A stretch of 64,000 bases of DNA from Natronosporangium sp035305625 (lineage in GTDB: Bacteria; Actinomycetota; Actinomycetes; Mycobacteriales; Micromonosporaceae). The number at the start of each line of letters is the position of its first letter. Positions within the stretch are counted from its first letter, which is position 1. The notes below the pieces were generated by a model. It worked only from the letters and a program-made list of their open reading frames with translations. It had not been told where the DNA came from and ran no database searches. The stretch covers positions 806,001-870,000 of the forward strand of contig CAWEKD010000005.1 of NCBI GenBank assembly GCA_963809545.1. The letters run 5' to 3'. Made by a program: the position numbers and the translations under genes. Positions 8,065 through 15,825 of the stretch are shown here, in pieces.

Positions 8065-8274
8065 CTACTCGCCGCTGCGCTGCTGCGGGATTTGGCCCTG
8101 CAGCAACGCCCGCACTTCGGACTCTCGGTAACGGCGGTGTCCGCCCAGCGTACGGATGGCGCTGAGCTTGCCCGCCTTCGCCCACCGGGTCACGGTCTTG
8201 GGGTCAACGCGGAACATCGAGGCGACCTCGGCCGGGGTCAGCAAGGGCTCGGGTTCATGCGTACGCGACGCCAT
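8065..8274 (-). CDS. bldC: BldC, MerR-like developmental DNA-binding protein
   Basis: 69 residues. It is a single winged helix-turn-helix domain (LLTPAEVASMFRVDPKTV, then TRWAKAGKLSAIRTLGGHRRYRESEVRALL) with no dimerisation coiled coil. This is the exact layout of BldC from sporulating actinobacteria, where it binds direct repeats cooperatively and controls the timing of development. It stands alone, as in its relatives. The upstream gap (8275-8504, about 230 bp) is unusually AT-rich for this genome, particularly 8415-8500, and presumably holds its promoter. Confidence 0.95.
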   Translation of the reverse strand: MASRTHEPEPLLTPAEVASMFRVDPKTVTRWAKAGKLSAIRTLGGHRRYRESEVRALLQGQIPQQRSGE

Positions 8275-8504
8275 CGGTCAGTTCCTCCAGAGTTGCCGGT
8301 CCTCCGCGGGGGTGCGAAGGTCGCGTTCGACGCATAACGGCCGGAGAGGTATCCAGCCAGCGCGCCTCTATGGTCCGGCTAGTCTGTGATGTCCGACATG
8401 GGCCGAACGGCCGAAGGTCACTGGATGTACGGATGATGGAATGACTGATTTATGACTTCATCTCATACAAAAGGGCGATTGACCATATCCCAAGGGGCAT
8501 TCTG

Positions 8505-9323
8505 TCAGTTGGCCCGCTCCCGGAGCTGCACCAGTCGCCACCGCAGGACCAGCTGCTCGTACGCCTCGGTCGCGCCCTCGGTGTCACCACTGGCGAGACT
8601 AGCCAATCCGCGAGCGACCAGTTCCGGAGAGTCATCCTCCAACAGCAACTCATCCGGCAGTAACTCGACCAGGCCGCCATAGTCGAGTTCCAGCACGGAC
8701 CCAGGGTGGAACTCCTCCAGCCACCGGGCGGTCTCCTCGACCGCCTCCGTGATCGGTGCCTCCCCCATCCACTTGCGCAGCACCGCCAGGCTGCGGTGGG
8801 CCCGCCGCCGGGCCTTGGAGATCCCGGTGCGGTACCGCAGCAGGCGGTCGCCCGGCTGGAGCGACACCTCCCGCTCCTGCGCGTCCACGAACACGAACCA
8901 GCGCAGCGGCACCCCCCAGGTGGATACCTGCTCATGCACCCGACCGGCCCGAAGCGGCTCGCGGTCCATCACCCCCTGGGCCAGCTCCACCAGCTGCGGC
9001 GGAATGAACGCGTCCGCGATCACCGGCGGCATCCCCTCCCGCGCGGTCAGCGCCGCCTCCGCGATCCGGATCCGCAGATCCCACGGACAGATCAGCGGAT
9101 CCCCATTGGCCTCCAGGACGTAGGCCTCCCGCGGTAACTCCGGTAGCCGAGTCCAGCCGGCGCCCAGGGCTTCCCACACCGCCGCCCGCTGCTGACGGGG
9201 ACCGTCCCGGGTCGACTTCGCGCGCCCCTGGTGCAGGTAGTCACGCCAATAGCGCTGCTCATCGCGGCCGAAGGCAGCCAGCGGCTCGTAGACACGCAGG
9301 TAGGCGGCGTACAGGGACGGCAC
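8505..9323 (-). CDS. Conserved actinobacterial protein of unknown function
   Basis: 272 residues from ATG 9323 (MPSLYAAYLRVYEPLAAF). No signal peptide or membrane helices. The middle contains LICPWDLRIRIAEAAL and FIPPQLVELA, and later WGVPLRWFVFVDAQERE. A short C-terminal helical part (about 245-272) looks like a tetratricopeptide-style helix pair. I recall proteins of this kind as widespread in actinobacteria without known function. It is divergent from vdh with a 147-bp gap. Confidence 0.75.
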   Translation of the reverse strand: MPSLYAAYLRVYEPLAAFGRDEQRYWRDYLHQGRAKSTRDGPRQQRAAVWEALGAGWTRLPELPREAYVLEANGDPLICPWDLRIRIAEAALTAREGMPPVIADAFIPPQLVELAQGVMDREPLRAGRVHEQVSTWGVPLRWFVFVDAQEREVSLQPGDRLLRYRTGISKARRRAHRSLAVLRKWMGEAPITEAVEETARWLEEFHPGSVLELDYGGLVELLPDELLLEDDSPELVARGLASLASGDTEGATEAYEQLVLRWRLVQLRERAN

Positions 9324-9470
9324 CCCCCGATCCTACGGCGATCTCGGTAGGCGGCGGGCTGCCCGGTGGAGGTCTACCCTCAAGGTAACGCGGCGACCCA
9401 ACGCGCCACGCTCCCGACGACAGCTCACAAGGCTGCGTCGAGGTCAGTAACTTCACAGGAGAGCAGAACC

Positions 9471-10553
9471 ATGGCAGTTTTCTCCACCGGGTCTGACGCC
9501 ACCGGCCACGAACAGGTGGTTTTCTGTCAGGACAAGCGGACCGGCCTGCGTGCCATCATCGGCATCTACTCCACCGCGCTCGGTCCCGCGCTCGGCGGTA
9601 CCCGCTTCTACCCCTACGCCTCGGAGGAGGAGGCCGTCCAGGACGTCCTCGAGCTGTCCCGCGCGATGGCTTACAAGAGCTCGCTGGCCGGGCTGGACCT
9701 GGGCGGCGGCAAGGCGGTCATCTGGGGCGACCCGGAGCAGCTCAAGAGCGAGGCGCTGCTGCGCGCGTACGGGCGGTTCATCGAGTCGCTGGGCGGGCGC
9801 TACATCACCGCCTGCGACGTCGGTACGTACGTGGAGGACATGGACATCATCGCCCGGGAGACCCGCTGGGTGACCGGGCGCAGCCAGCAGTACGGGGGCG
9901 CCGGTGATTCCTCGGTGCTCACCTCCTGGGGCGTCTACCAGGGGATGCGGGCCGCCGCTGAGCATGTGTGGGGCACCCCGTCCCTGGCGGGGCGTCGGAT
10001 CGGGGTCGCCGGCCTGGGCAAGGTCGGCAAGCACCTCGTAGGGCACCTGCGCAAGGAGGGGGCGACGGTGATCGCCACCGACATCGACGAGCGTGCCCGG
10101 GCCTGGGCCATCGAGCACCATCCGGAGGTCGAGCTGGTCGACGACAACCAGGCGTTGATCACCAGCGATTTGGACATCTACGCCCCGTGTGCGCTCGGAG
10201 GGGTGCTCAACGACCAGACCGTGCCGGTGCTCACCGCGAAGGTCATCACCGGGGCGGCCAACAACCAGCTCGCCCACCCTGGGGTGGAGAAGGCGCTGGC
10301 TGACCGGGGCATCCTGTATGTGCCGGACTACCTGGTCAACGCCGGTGGGGTGATCCAGGTCGCGGACGAGATCGAAGGATTCAACTTTGAGCGCGCCAAG
10401 CTGCGCGTAAGCAAGATCTACGACACCACCAAGCGGGTGCTGGCGGAGGCGGAGGCGGACGGGGTGCCGCCGGCGGTGACCGCCGATCGGATCGCGGAGC
10501 GGCGGATGGCCGAGGTGGGGCGGCTGCAGGCCATCCGGGTTCGTCCCCGCTGA
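9471..10553 (+). CDS. vdh: Valine/leucine dehydrogenase (Glu/Leu/Phe/Val dehydrogenase family)
   Basis: 360 residues. Oxidatively deaminates branched-chain L-amino acids to 2-oxo acids and ammonium with NAD+; in actinomycetes this supplies precursors for branched fatty acids and polyketides. The catalytic lysine is in LDLGGGKAVIWGD, the NAD fold in GVAGLGKVGKHLVGHL, and the specificity segment ALGGVLN is present. ATG 9471 follows CAGGAGAG; the frame is open further upstream but without a start that fits family length. It is monocistronic: a 12-bp hairpin and then an intrinsic terminator follow. Whether valine or leucine is preferred cannot be read from the sequence. Confidence 0.92.
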   Translation: MAVFSTGSDATGHEQVVFCQDKRTGLRAIIGIYSTALGPALGGTRFYPYASEEEAVQDVLELSRAMAYKSSLAGLDLGGGKAVIWGDPEQLKSEALLRAYGRFIESLGGRYITACDVGTYVEDMDIIARETRWVTGRSQQYGGAGDSSVLTSWGVYQGMRAAAEHVWGTPSLAGRRIGVAGLGKVGKHLVGHLRKEGATVIATDIDERARAWAIEHHPEVELVDDNQALITSDLDIYAPCALGGVLNDQTVPVLTAKVITGAANNQLAHPGVEKALADRGILYVPDYLVNAGGVIQVADEIEGFNFERAKLRVSKIYDTTKRVLAEAEADGVPPAVTADRIAERRMAEVGRLQAIRVRPR

Positions 10554-10557
10554 CCGA

Positions 10558-10599
10558 TGATGCCGGGTGGGTGAATTTTGCCACACTCACCCGGCATCA
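10558..10599 (+). terminator. First hairpin after vdh
   Basis: 12-bp perfect stem (TGATGCCGGGTG at 10558-10569 with its complement at 10588-10599), beginning 4 bp after the vdh stop. The loop contains TTTT. It is followed 23 bp later by a second, canonical terminator. Confidence 0.75.
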
Positions 10600-10622
10600 T
10601 CCGCCTCAGACCGGTCTTCTAG

Positions 10623-10656
10623 GGGCAGAACCGCGGGCGTTCTGCCCAGCTTTTTT
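10623..10656 (+). terminator. Intrinsic terminator with T-tract
   Basis: 9-bp stem (GGGCAGAAC at 10623-10631 with its complement at 10639-10647), a 7-nt loop, then AGC and six T residues. This is a textbook Rho-independent terminator, rare in such GC-rich DNA. It isolates DUF3073 from vdh transcription. Confidence 0.9.
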
Positions 10657-10790
10657 GAGATGAAACACGCAGGTCGGGGGGTGAGGTGTCGATACCCGGA
10701 GTGTCGAGGTAACGTAAGAGCCACGAGAGATGCTGAACGACATCGGGGATCGCCTGAGGGCTTCCCCGAATTCTGTGCGAGGGGGTCGCC

Positions 10791-10991
10791 ATGGGGCGCG
10801 GCCGTGCGAAGGCCAAGCAGGCAAAGGCGGCCCGGGAGCTCAAGTATCGCTCCCCGGAAACTGATCTCGAGGCGCTACAACGCGAGCTTTCGGGCAAGGG
10901 CAAGAAGGACGACGACGATCCCTACGCCGCCTACCTGGACGACGCGGATCAGGACGACGAGGCCGACGACTCCAGCTGGTCACGTCGCTGA
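10791..10991 (+). CDS. DUF3073 domain-containing protein
   Basis: 66 residues. The N-terminus MGRGRAKAKQAKAARELKY is strongly basic and the second half is almost wholly acidic (KKDDDDPYAAYLDD, then DEADDSSW). This is the standard form of the small DUF3073 family found across actinobacteria. Function unknown. The start ATG follows GAGGGGGTCGCC. The 134-bp leader after the vdh terminator probably contains its own promoter. Confidence 0.92.
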   Translation: MGRGRAKAKQAKAARELKYRSPETDLEALQRELSGKGKKDDDDPYAAYLDDADQDDEADDSSWSRR

Positions 10992-11036
10992 CCGGCTCCT
11001 GGCCCGCCATCCAGTCCCGGCATCGGCTTGGCTCCG

Positions 11037-11282
11037 CTAGCGCGGACGGTTGCTGAACTCGGTGAACTGGGTGGTGAACACGTCCGTCCAACGGGGGGCA
11101 CCCCGTTCCGCTTCTGTCACTGCCCGACTCTGCTGCGCCGCCTCGGCGCGAGCCACCAGCTGCGCCAGCCCAGGCGCAGCGGCCCGCACCCGGTCCGCCA
11201 GCGATGAGGCGGACATCTCAGTGGGTGCGGGCCTCGGGCTCTTGGGCGCAGGATCCAGGCTTTGCTCATGCTCCTTGGGCAT
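11037..11282 (-). CDS. amcA: AmcA-like RiPP precursor with multiple putative cyclophane motifs
   Basis: 81 residues. The first 60 or so look like a leader (Pro-rich start, then an Ala-rich helix). The C-terminus RWTDVFTTQFTEFSNRPR holds four aromatic triads: W65-T-D67, F69-T-T71, F73-T-E75 and F76-S-N78. Aromatic-x-x units are the sites at which radical SAM enzymes of the 3-residue cyclophane class join an aromatic ring to a side-chain carbon. Its ATG lies 17 nt inside the end of the maturase gene, behind GGAGGGAG, so the two are coupled. The assignment rests on the adjacent SPASM enzyme and the triads. The final product, cleavage and export are unknown; no protease or transporter is next to it. 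Confidence 0.8.
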   Translation of the reverse strand: MPKEHEQSLDPAPKSPRPAPTEMSASSLADRVRAAAPGLAQLVARAEAAQQSRAVTEAERGAPRWTDVFTTQFTEFSNRPR

Positions 11283-12420
11283 GATCGAGCACTCCCTCCA
11301 GTAACCGGATCTTGGTGTTTCGACAGTGTTCGGTCTCGGTGACGTCGAACCTGCCGTGTTCGAAGTAGCGGTTGGAGGCGTGAGCGCCGCCGCAGAAACC
11401 GAAGTACGGACACGTCTGTCGGCAGCGTTCCACCCCGGTCAGATATTCCGCCAGCCAACCCCGCGGCTGGTTCGCCGCCGCGACGATCGTGGCCAGCTCG
11501 GTGTCGAGGACGTTGCCGAGCGCGAAGTCCCCGTATCCGGGAGCGTGGTCGAACCCGGCCAGCTCCGGCGAGAACAGCACCACCCGACCGTCGTGGGCGA
11601 TCGTGGGTACCGGATCCCGGCGGCGCGGCAGGACGGTGTCCTCCTGCCCGCGTAGCGCCGCCGCCAGGTAGTGCAGCGCCCACTCCACCTCCCGCAGCTC
11701 GATCCGGGGGTCGGCGGCCCAGGCGGCGGTCAGCTCCGCCCAAAACCCGCGCACCGCCTCCTCCCGCAGGGTGATGTCGCGGGTATTGACTCCTTCCCGC
11801 TCTTCGATGTTGATCCCCAGCCAGTAGCAGCCGAGTTGGCAGAAGTATTCATACAGCGGGCGCGCCAACTCGGGCCGGGGATCGGAGACCACGCAGATCA
11901 CGGCGAACCGGATGCCGTGTCGGCGTAGCCGCTCGATGCCGTGCAGAATCCGCTCATAGGCCGGGCGTCCGGCCCGGTCGCGGCGGTGTGCCGGCCCGAT
12001 CGGGGGGCCATCGATGCTCACCCCGATCTCCATCTGGTGCTGCTGGAAGAACTCACACCACCGGTCATCGATCAGGGTCGCGTTGGTCTGCACGTGGTGT
12101 TCGACCCCCTGGAACGGGGCCATCAACGCCGCCAGGTGTTCCCGGCCGGCGGCCAGCGGCTCCCCGCCGTGCCACACCACCGAGAAGCGCTCCACCTGCT
12201 GGGCCCACGTGTTGACCGTGCGGGCCACCGCCTCAGCCACCGCCACCGACATCCGTCGGTCCAACGCCCGGTGCGGTAGGTAGCAGTAGGAGCAGTCCAG
12301 ATTGCACAAGGTGGTCGGCTGCAGCAGGACGTACGCCGGGATGTCCACGACGCCCCGCATCCCGCTCCAGGCCCCGGTCGAGGTCGGCCGGGGCGGCTGC
12401 TGCCGGGGTGCGACGACCAC
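11266..12420 (-). CDS. amcB: Radical SAM/SPASM peptide maturase, AmcB-like
   Basis: 384 residues. The radical SAM cluster motif is C39-x3-C43-x2-C46 (TTLCNLDCSYCYLP). The family HGGEPL element and a TNATLIDD strand follow. The C-terminal SPASM region has CRQTCPYFGFCGG and a later Cys in TEHCRN, ligands for auxiliary Fe-S clusters. The enzyme would generate a 5'-deoxyadenosyl radical and crosslink the overlapping precursor. It is transcribed first and the precursor second. The next gene upstream is purM, also minus strand, which ends 95 bp ahead of it (12515); no hairpin is obvious between, so read-through is possible. Confidence 0.88.
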   Translation of the reverse strand: MVVAPRQQPPRPTSTGAWSGMRGVVDIPAYVLLQPTTLCNLDCSYCYLPHRALDRRMSVAVAEAVARTVNTWAQQVERFSVVWHGGEPLAAGREHLAALMAPFQGVEHHVQTNATLIDDRWCEFFQQHQMEIGVSIDGPPIGPAHRRDRAGRPAYERILHGIERLRRHGIRFAVICVVSDPRPELARPLYEYFCQLGCYWLGINIEEREGVNTRDITLREEAVRGFWAELTAAWAADPRIELREVEWALHYLAAALRGQEDTVLPRRRDPVPTIAHDGRVVLFSPELAGFDHAPGYGDFALGNVLDTELATIVAAANQPRGWLAEYLTGVERCRQTCPYFGFCGGAHASNRYFEHGRFDVTETEHCRNTKIRLLEGVLDHAQGA

Positions 12421-12514
12421 CGTGCGCCTCCTTCCCCCGTCCGAGCGCGCCCGGTATCAGGCTATTTCAGGCACTGGACCGAGACAAGGGGAGTGTTGTC
12501 CGTCAATGGTGGCG

Positions 12515-13669
12515 TTACCCTCCGGCGTACGAGTTGACCATCCGCACCTCGCCGGTACCTTCGATGACCTCACCGGCGACCCAGGCGTCCACCCCTCGAC
12601 CACGCAGGAACGCCAGGGAGCGGTCGGCGTCCGCGGCCGACACCACCGCGAACATGCCCACCCCCATGTTGAAGGTGGACTCCATCTCCGAGTCCTCGAT
12701 GCGGCCCCGGCGCTGCACCAGGTCGAAGATCGGCTGCGGGCACCAGGTGGACCGGTCCACCACCGCGTCCAGGTGCGGCGGCAACACCCGGTTGAGGTTG
12801 CCCGGGATACCGCCACCGGTGACGTGCGCCAGCGCGTGGACCTCGCTCTCCTTGATCAGGTCCAGACATTCCTTGGTGTAGATCTTGGTGGGGGTGAGTA
12901 GCTCCTCGCCCAGCGTCCGCTGCTTGCCCAGGTCATCCACCACCGAGTCCAAACGCAGCCGGCCGATCCCCAGCAACACGTGCCGCACGAGCGAGTAGCC
13001 GTTGGAGTGCAGCCCCGAGGAGCCCATCGCGATCACCACATCGCCGAGCTCCACCCGGTCCTTGCCGAGGATCGCATCCTCCTCCACCACCCCTACCCCG
13101 GTGGCGGCCAGATCGTACTCGTGCGGTGCCATCACCCCGGGGTGCTCCGCGGTCTCGCCGCCCAGCAGCGCGCAGCCGGCGATCTGGCAGCCGAGCGCCA
13201 CTCCGGCGCCGATCTCGGCCACCCGGTCCGGCTGCACCTCCCCGCAGGCGACGTAGTCCAGCAGGAACAGTGGCTCGGCACCGCACGTCACGATGTCGTC
13301 GACCACCATCGCGACCAGGTCCAACCCGACCGTGTCGTGCACGTCCATGGCCTGCGCGATGAGCAACTTGGTACCGACCCCGTCGGTGGACGACGCCAAC
13401 ACCGGCTGTCGGTACTTCGTGAGATCCAGTTTGAACAGCCCAGCGAAGCCGCCGAGTGAGCTGAGCACCTCTGGGCGACTGGTGCGGTGGACGTGCGCCT
13501 TCAGCCGCTCCACCGCTTCCTCGCCGGCGTGGATGGACACTCCCGCGTCGGCGTAGGTCACCGTCCGCTTCGGGCTGGTCCGGGCCCGGCCACGACCGGC
13601 CCGGCCACTGCCCGCGCTCCAGGGAAGGTACTGGGCCTGCACGTCAGGACCATCGGTTACGTGGGTCAC
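12515..13669 (-). CDS. purM: Phosphoribosylformylglycinamidine cyclo-ligase (AIR synthetase)
   Basis: 384 residues; ATP-dependent closure of FGAM to aminoimidazole ribotide, step 5 of purine synthesis. Recognised by TYADAGVSIHAG, SSTDGVGTKL, VDDIVTCGAEPLFLLDY, LLGGETAEHPGVM, GSSGLHSNGYSLVR and HVTGGGIPGNL. A basic 40-residue N-terminal extension precedes the conserved core. The ATG overlaps the purF stop by 4 bp, so purF-purM are translationally coupled. Confidence 0.96.
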   Translation of the reverse strand: MTHVTDGPDVQAQYLPWSAGSGRAGRGRARTSPKRTVTYADAGVSIHAGEEAVERLKAHVHRTSRPEVLSSLGGFAGLFKLDLTKYRQPVLASSTDGVGTKLLIAQAMDVHDTVGLDLVAMVVDDIVTCGAEPLFLLDYVACGEVQPDRVAEIGAGVALGCQIAGCALLGGETAEHPGVMAPHEYDLAATGVGVVEEDAILGKDRVELGDVVIAMGSSGLHSNGYSLVRHVLLGIGRLRLDSVVDDLGKQRTLGEELLTPTKIYTKECLDLIKESEVHALAHVTGGGIPGNLNRVLPPHLDAVVDRSTWCPQPIFDLVQRRGRIEDSEMESTFNMGVGMFAVVSAADADRSLAFLRGRGVDAWVAGEVIEGTGEVRMVNSYAGG

Positions 13670-15207
13670 GCTCCACCTCTCGGTGTGGGTGCGGCCAACC
13701 GGGTTGGCCGGTCGGATGCGTCCTGGCCCGGGTCACGACCAGGGATGGGGCCGGGGGCGTCGGGTGTGGCGCCGTTGGCTCGGCGGTCAACCCCCTCCAG
13801 CAGGTGTGTGCCGATGAGCTGTTCCGCCGGCAGCTCGATGGGGTACCTTCCATCGAAGCACGCCAAGCACAGCCGCGTCTTCGGCTGTTCGGTCGCGGCT
13901 ACCAGTCCATCTAGGGAGAGATAGCCGAGAGAATCGGCACCGATGGAGCGGCGGATGCCTTCCACATCCATCCCGCTCGCGATCAGCTCCGCTCGGCTGG
14001 CGAAATCGATGCCGTAGAAGCAGGGCCAGGTCACCGGTGGGGAGGAGATCCGGACATGCACCTCCACCGCCCCGGACTCTCGTAGCATTCGGACGATCGC
14101 CCGCTGGGTGTTCCCCCGGACGATGGAATCGTCCACTACCACCAGTCGCTTCCCCCGGACGTTGTCCCGCAGCGGGTTCAGCTTCAACCGGATGCCGAGC
14201 TGGCGCAGGGACTGGGAGGGTTGGATGAACGTCCGCCCCACGTACGGGTTTTTGACCAGGCCGGATCCGTACGGGATACCGGACGCCTCCGCGTATCCGA
14301 TCGCGGCGGGAATCCCCGACTCCGGTACCCCGATCACCAGGTCCGCCTCGGCGGGCTGTTCGTCGGCCAACCGGCGACCGATCGCCACCCGGGCGGCGTA
14401 GACATTGCGGCCGGCGACGGTGCTGTCCGGACGGGCCAGGTAGACGTACTCGAAGACGCACCCGGCCGGAGTGGGCGCGGCGAACCGCGTCGAGCGCAGC
14501 CCATGCTCGTCCACGGCCAGCAGTTCGCCCGGCTCCACCTCGCGCACCACGGTGGCGCCGACGATGTCCAGCGCGGCGGTTTCGCTGGCCACCACCCAGC
14601 CCGAAGGCAGCCGCCCGAGCACCAGCGGCCGGACCCCGTACGGGTCGCGGGCGGCGTACAAGGTGGTTTCATCCATGAACGCGAAGCTGTAACCGCCCCG
14701 CAGGGTCGGTAGTACCCGCAGCGCCGCCTCCTCCACCGACAGGTCCGGGTAGCTGGCCAGCAGGGTGGCCACCAGGGCGGTGTCGGACGTCGCGGGCCCG
14801 ATCGACGCGGCCCGGAGCTCGGCGACCTGGGCCGCCAGCTCCGCGGTGTTGACCAGGTTGCCGTTGTGCGCCAACGCGATCGTGCTGCCGGTGGGGGTGG
14901 CGCCCAGGATCGGCTGCGCATTCTCCCAGGTCGAGGAGCCGGTAGTGGAGTAGCGCGTGTGCCCGATCGCCAGGTGCCCGCGCAAGCTGGCCAGGGTCGG
15001 CTCGTCAAACACCTGCGCCACCAGGCCGAGATCCTTGTAGACCAGCACCCCGGAGCCGTCGCTGACGGCGATTCCCGCCGCCTCCTGGCCGCGGTGCTGA
15101 AGCGCATAGAGCCCGAAGTAGGTGAGTTTCGCTACTTCCTCACCCGGGGCCCAGACTCCGAAAACGCCGCACTCCTCACGCGCCTCGGGCAGGTCGAGGT
15201 CGGGCAC
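13666..15207 (-). CDS. purF: Amidophosphoribosyltransferase
   Basis: 513 residues from GTG 15207; it makes phosphoribosylamine from PRPP and glutamine, the first committed purine step. The frame is open to 15303, but GTG 15207 has AGAGGAG five nt upstream and gives the expected length. The nucleophilic Cys is in EECGVFGV, exposed after removal of a short propeptide. The glutaminase domain (GLYALQHRGQEAAG, HTRYSTTG) is followed by the PRTase domain with GIPYGSGLVKNPY and the PRPP loop VVDDSIVRG. Four bp overlap with purM. Confidence 0.95.
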   Translation of the reverse strand: MPDLDLPEAREECGVFGVWAPGEEVAKLTYFGLYALQHRGQEAAGIAVSDGSGVLVYKDLGLVAQVFDEPTLASLRGHLAIGHTRYSTTGSSTWENAQPILGATPTGSTIALAHNGNLVNTAELAAQVAELRAASIGPATSDTALVATLLASYPDLSVEEAALRVLPTLRGGYSFAFMDETTLYAARDPYGVRPLVLGRLPSGWVVASETAALDIVGATVVREVEPGELLAVDEHGLRSTRFAAPTPAGCVFEYVYLARPDSTVAGRNVYAARVAIGRRLADEQPAEADLVIGVPESGIPAAIGYAEASGIPYGSGLVKNPYVGRTFIQPSQSLRQLGIRLKLNPLRDNVRGKRLVVVDDSIVRGNTQRAIVRMLRESGAVEVHVRISSPPVTWPCFYGIDFASRAELIASGMDVEGIRRSIGADSLGYLSLDGLVAATEQPKTRLCLACFDGRYPIELPAEQLIGTHLLEGVDRRANGATPDAPGPIPGRDPGQDASDRPTRLAAPTPRGGA

Positions 15208-15330
15208 CGGCACTCCTCTGATCGCCTCCGCTGCGCGGCCAAGTCTACGCGAGCCGGGGTTGGTCGGACATCGCCACGCGTACCCGGATGGAGTGGGCGA
15301 CATCCCCTTTTAGGGTGGGCTACCGTCTGC

Positions 15331-15705
15331 TCAGGTCCGCTCCTCCGGTCGGACCAGCGGCAGGTAGTCGGACAGGTCGGCGCGCGGGCCACTGGCGTGC
15401 AACCGCCCCTGGGCCAGGGCGTCACCCCACGCCAAGCGACCTGTGGCGAGACTCACCCAGGTCACTGGATCAGTCTCCACCACGTTCGGTGGGGTGCCCC
15501 GAGTGTGCCGAGGACCGGGTACGCACTGTATCGCGCCGTACGGCGGGATCCGGACCTCCACCGAACGTCCAGGGGCGACCGCCGACAGGGTACGAAGCAA
15601 TGACCGGACCGCGTCGGCGAGTATCCGACCGTCCGGAGTCCGACCGGCATCAAGGTCGGAAACGACCGTCATGATCGGTGTGGACTTTCCTGGCTGTTCG
15701 GGCAC
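15331..15705 (-). CDS. Sterol carrier family protein (SCP2-like)
   Basis: 124 residues from GTG 15705 (VPEQPGKSTPIM...); ATG 15672 is an alternative. The second half carries RSVEVRIPPYGAIQCV, then HTRGTPPNVVETDPVTWVSLATGRLAWGDAL, a compact SCP2-type fold seen in actinobacteria and in the C-terminal part of maleylpyruvate-isomerase-type proteins. It probably binds a hydrophobic ligand or acts as a small regulatory domain; no enzymatic residues are apparent. It lies just upstream of purF on the same strand (124 bp) and is divergent from the large membrane protein at 15826. The longer open frame in this register, up to 17385, is an artefact of GC bias. Confidence 0.8.
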   Translation of the reverse strand: MPEQPGKSTPIMTVVSDLDAGRTPDGRILADAVRSLLRTLSAVAPGRSVEVRIPPYGAIQCVPGPRHTRGTPPNVVETDPVTWVSLATGRLAWGDALAQGRLHASGPRADLSDYLPLVRPEERT

Positions 15706-15825
15706 GACGGGACGATACGTCGTGGCCAAGCGGGCTGTCCACGGTACCTGGGTCGCGCGGAGCGGACTCGACAAGGCATAGTTTGCGACGGGTCCGTACG
15801 TGGAGGCCGACGGAGGTAGATCGAG

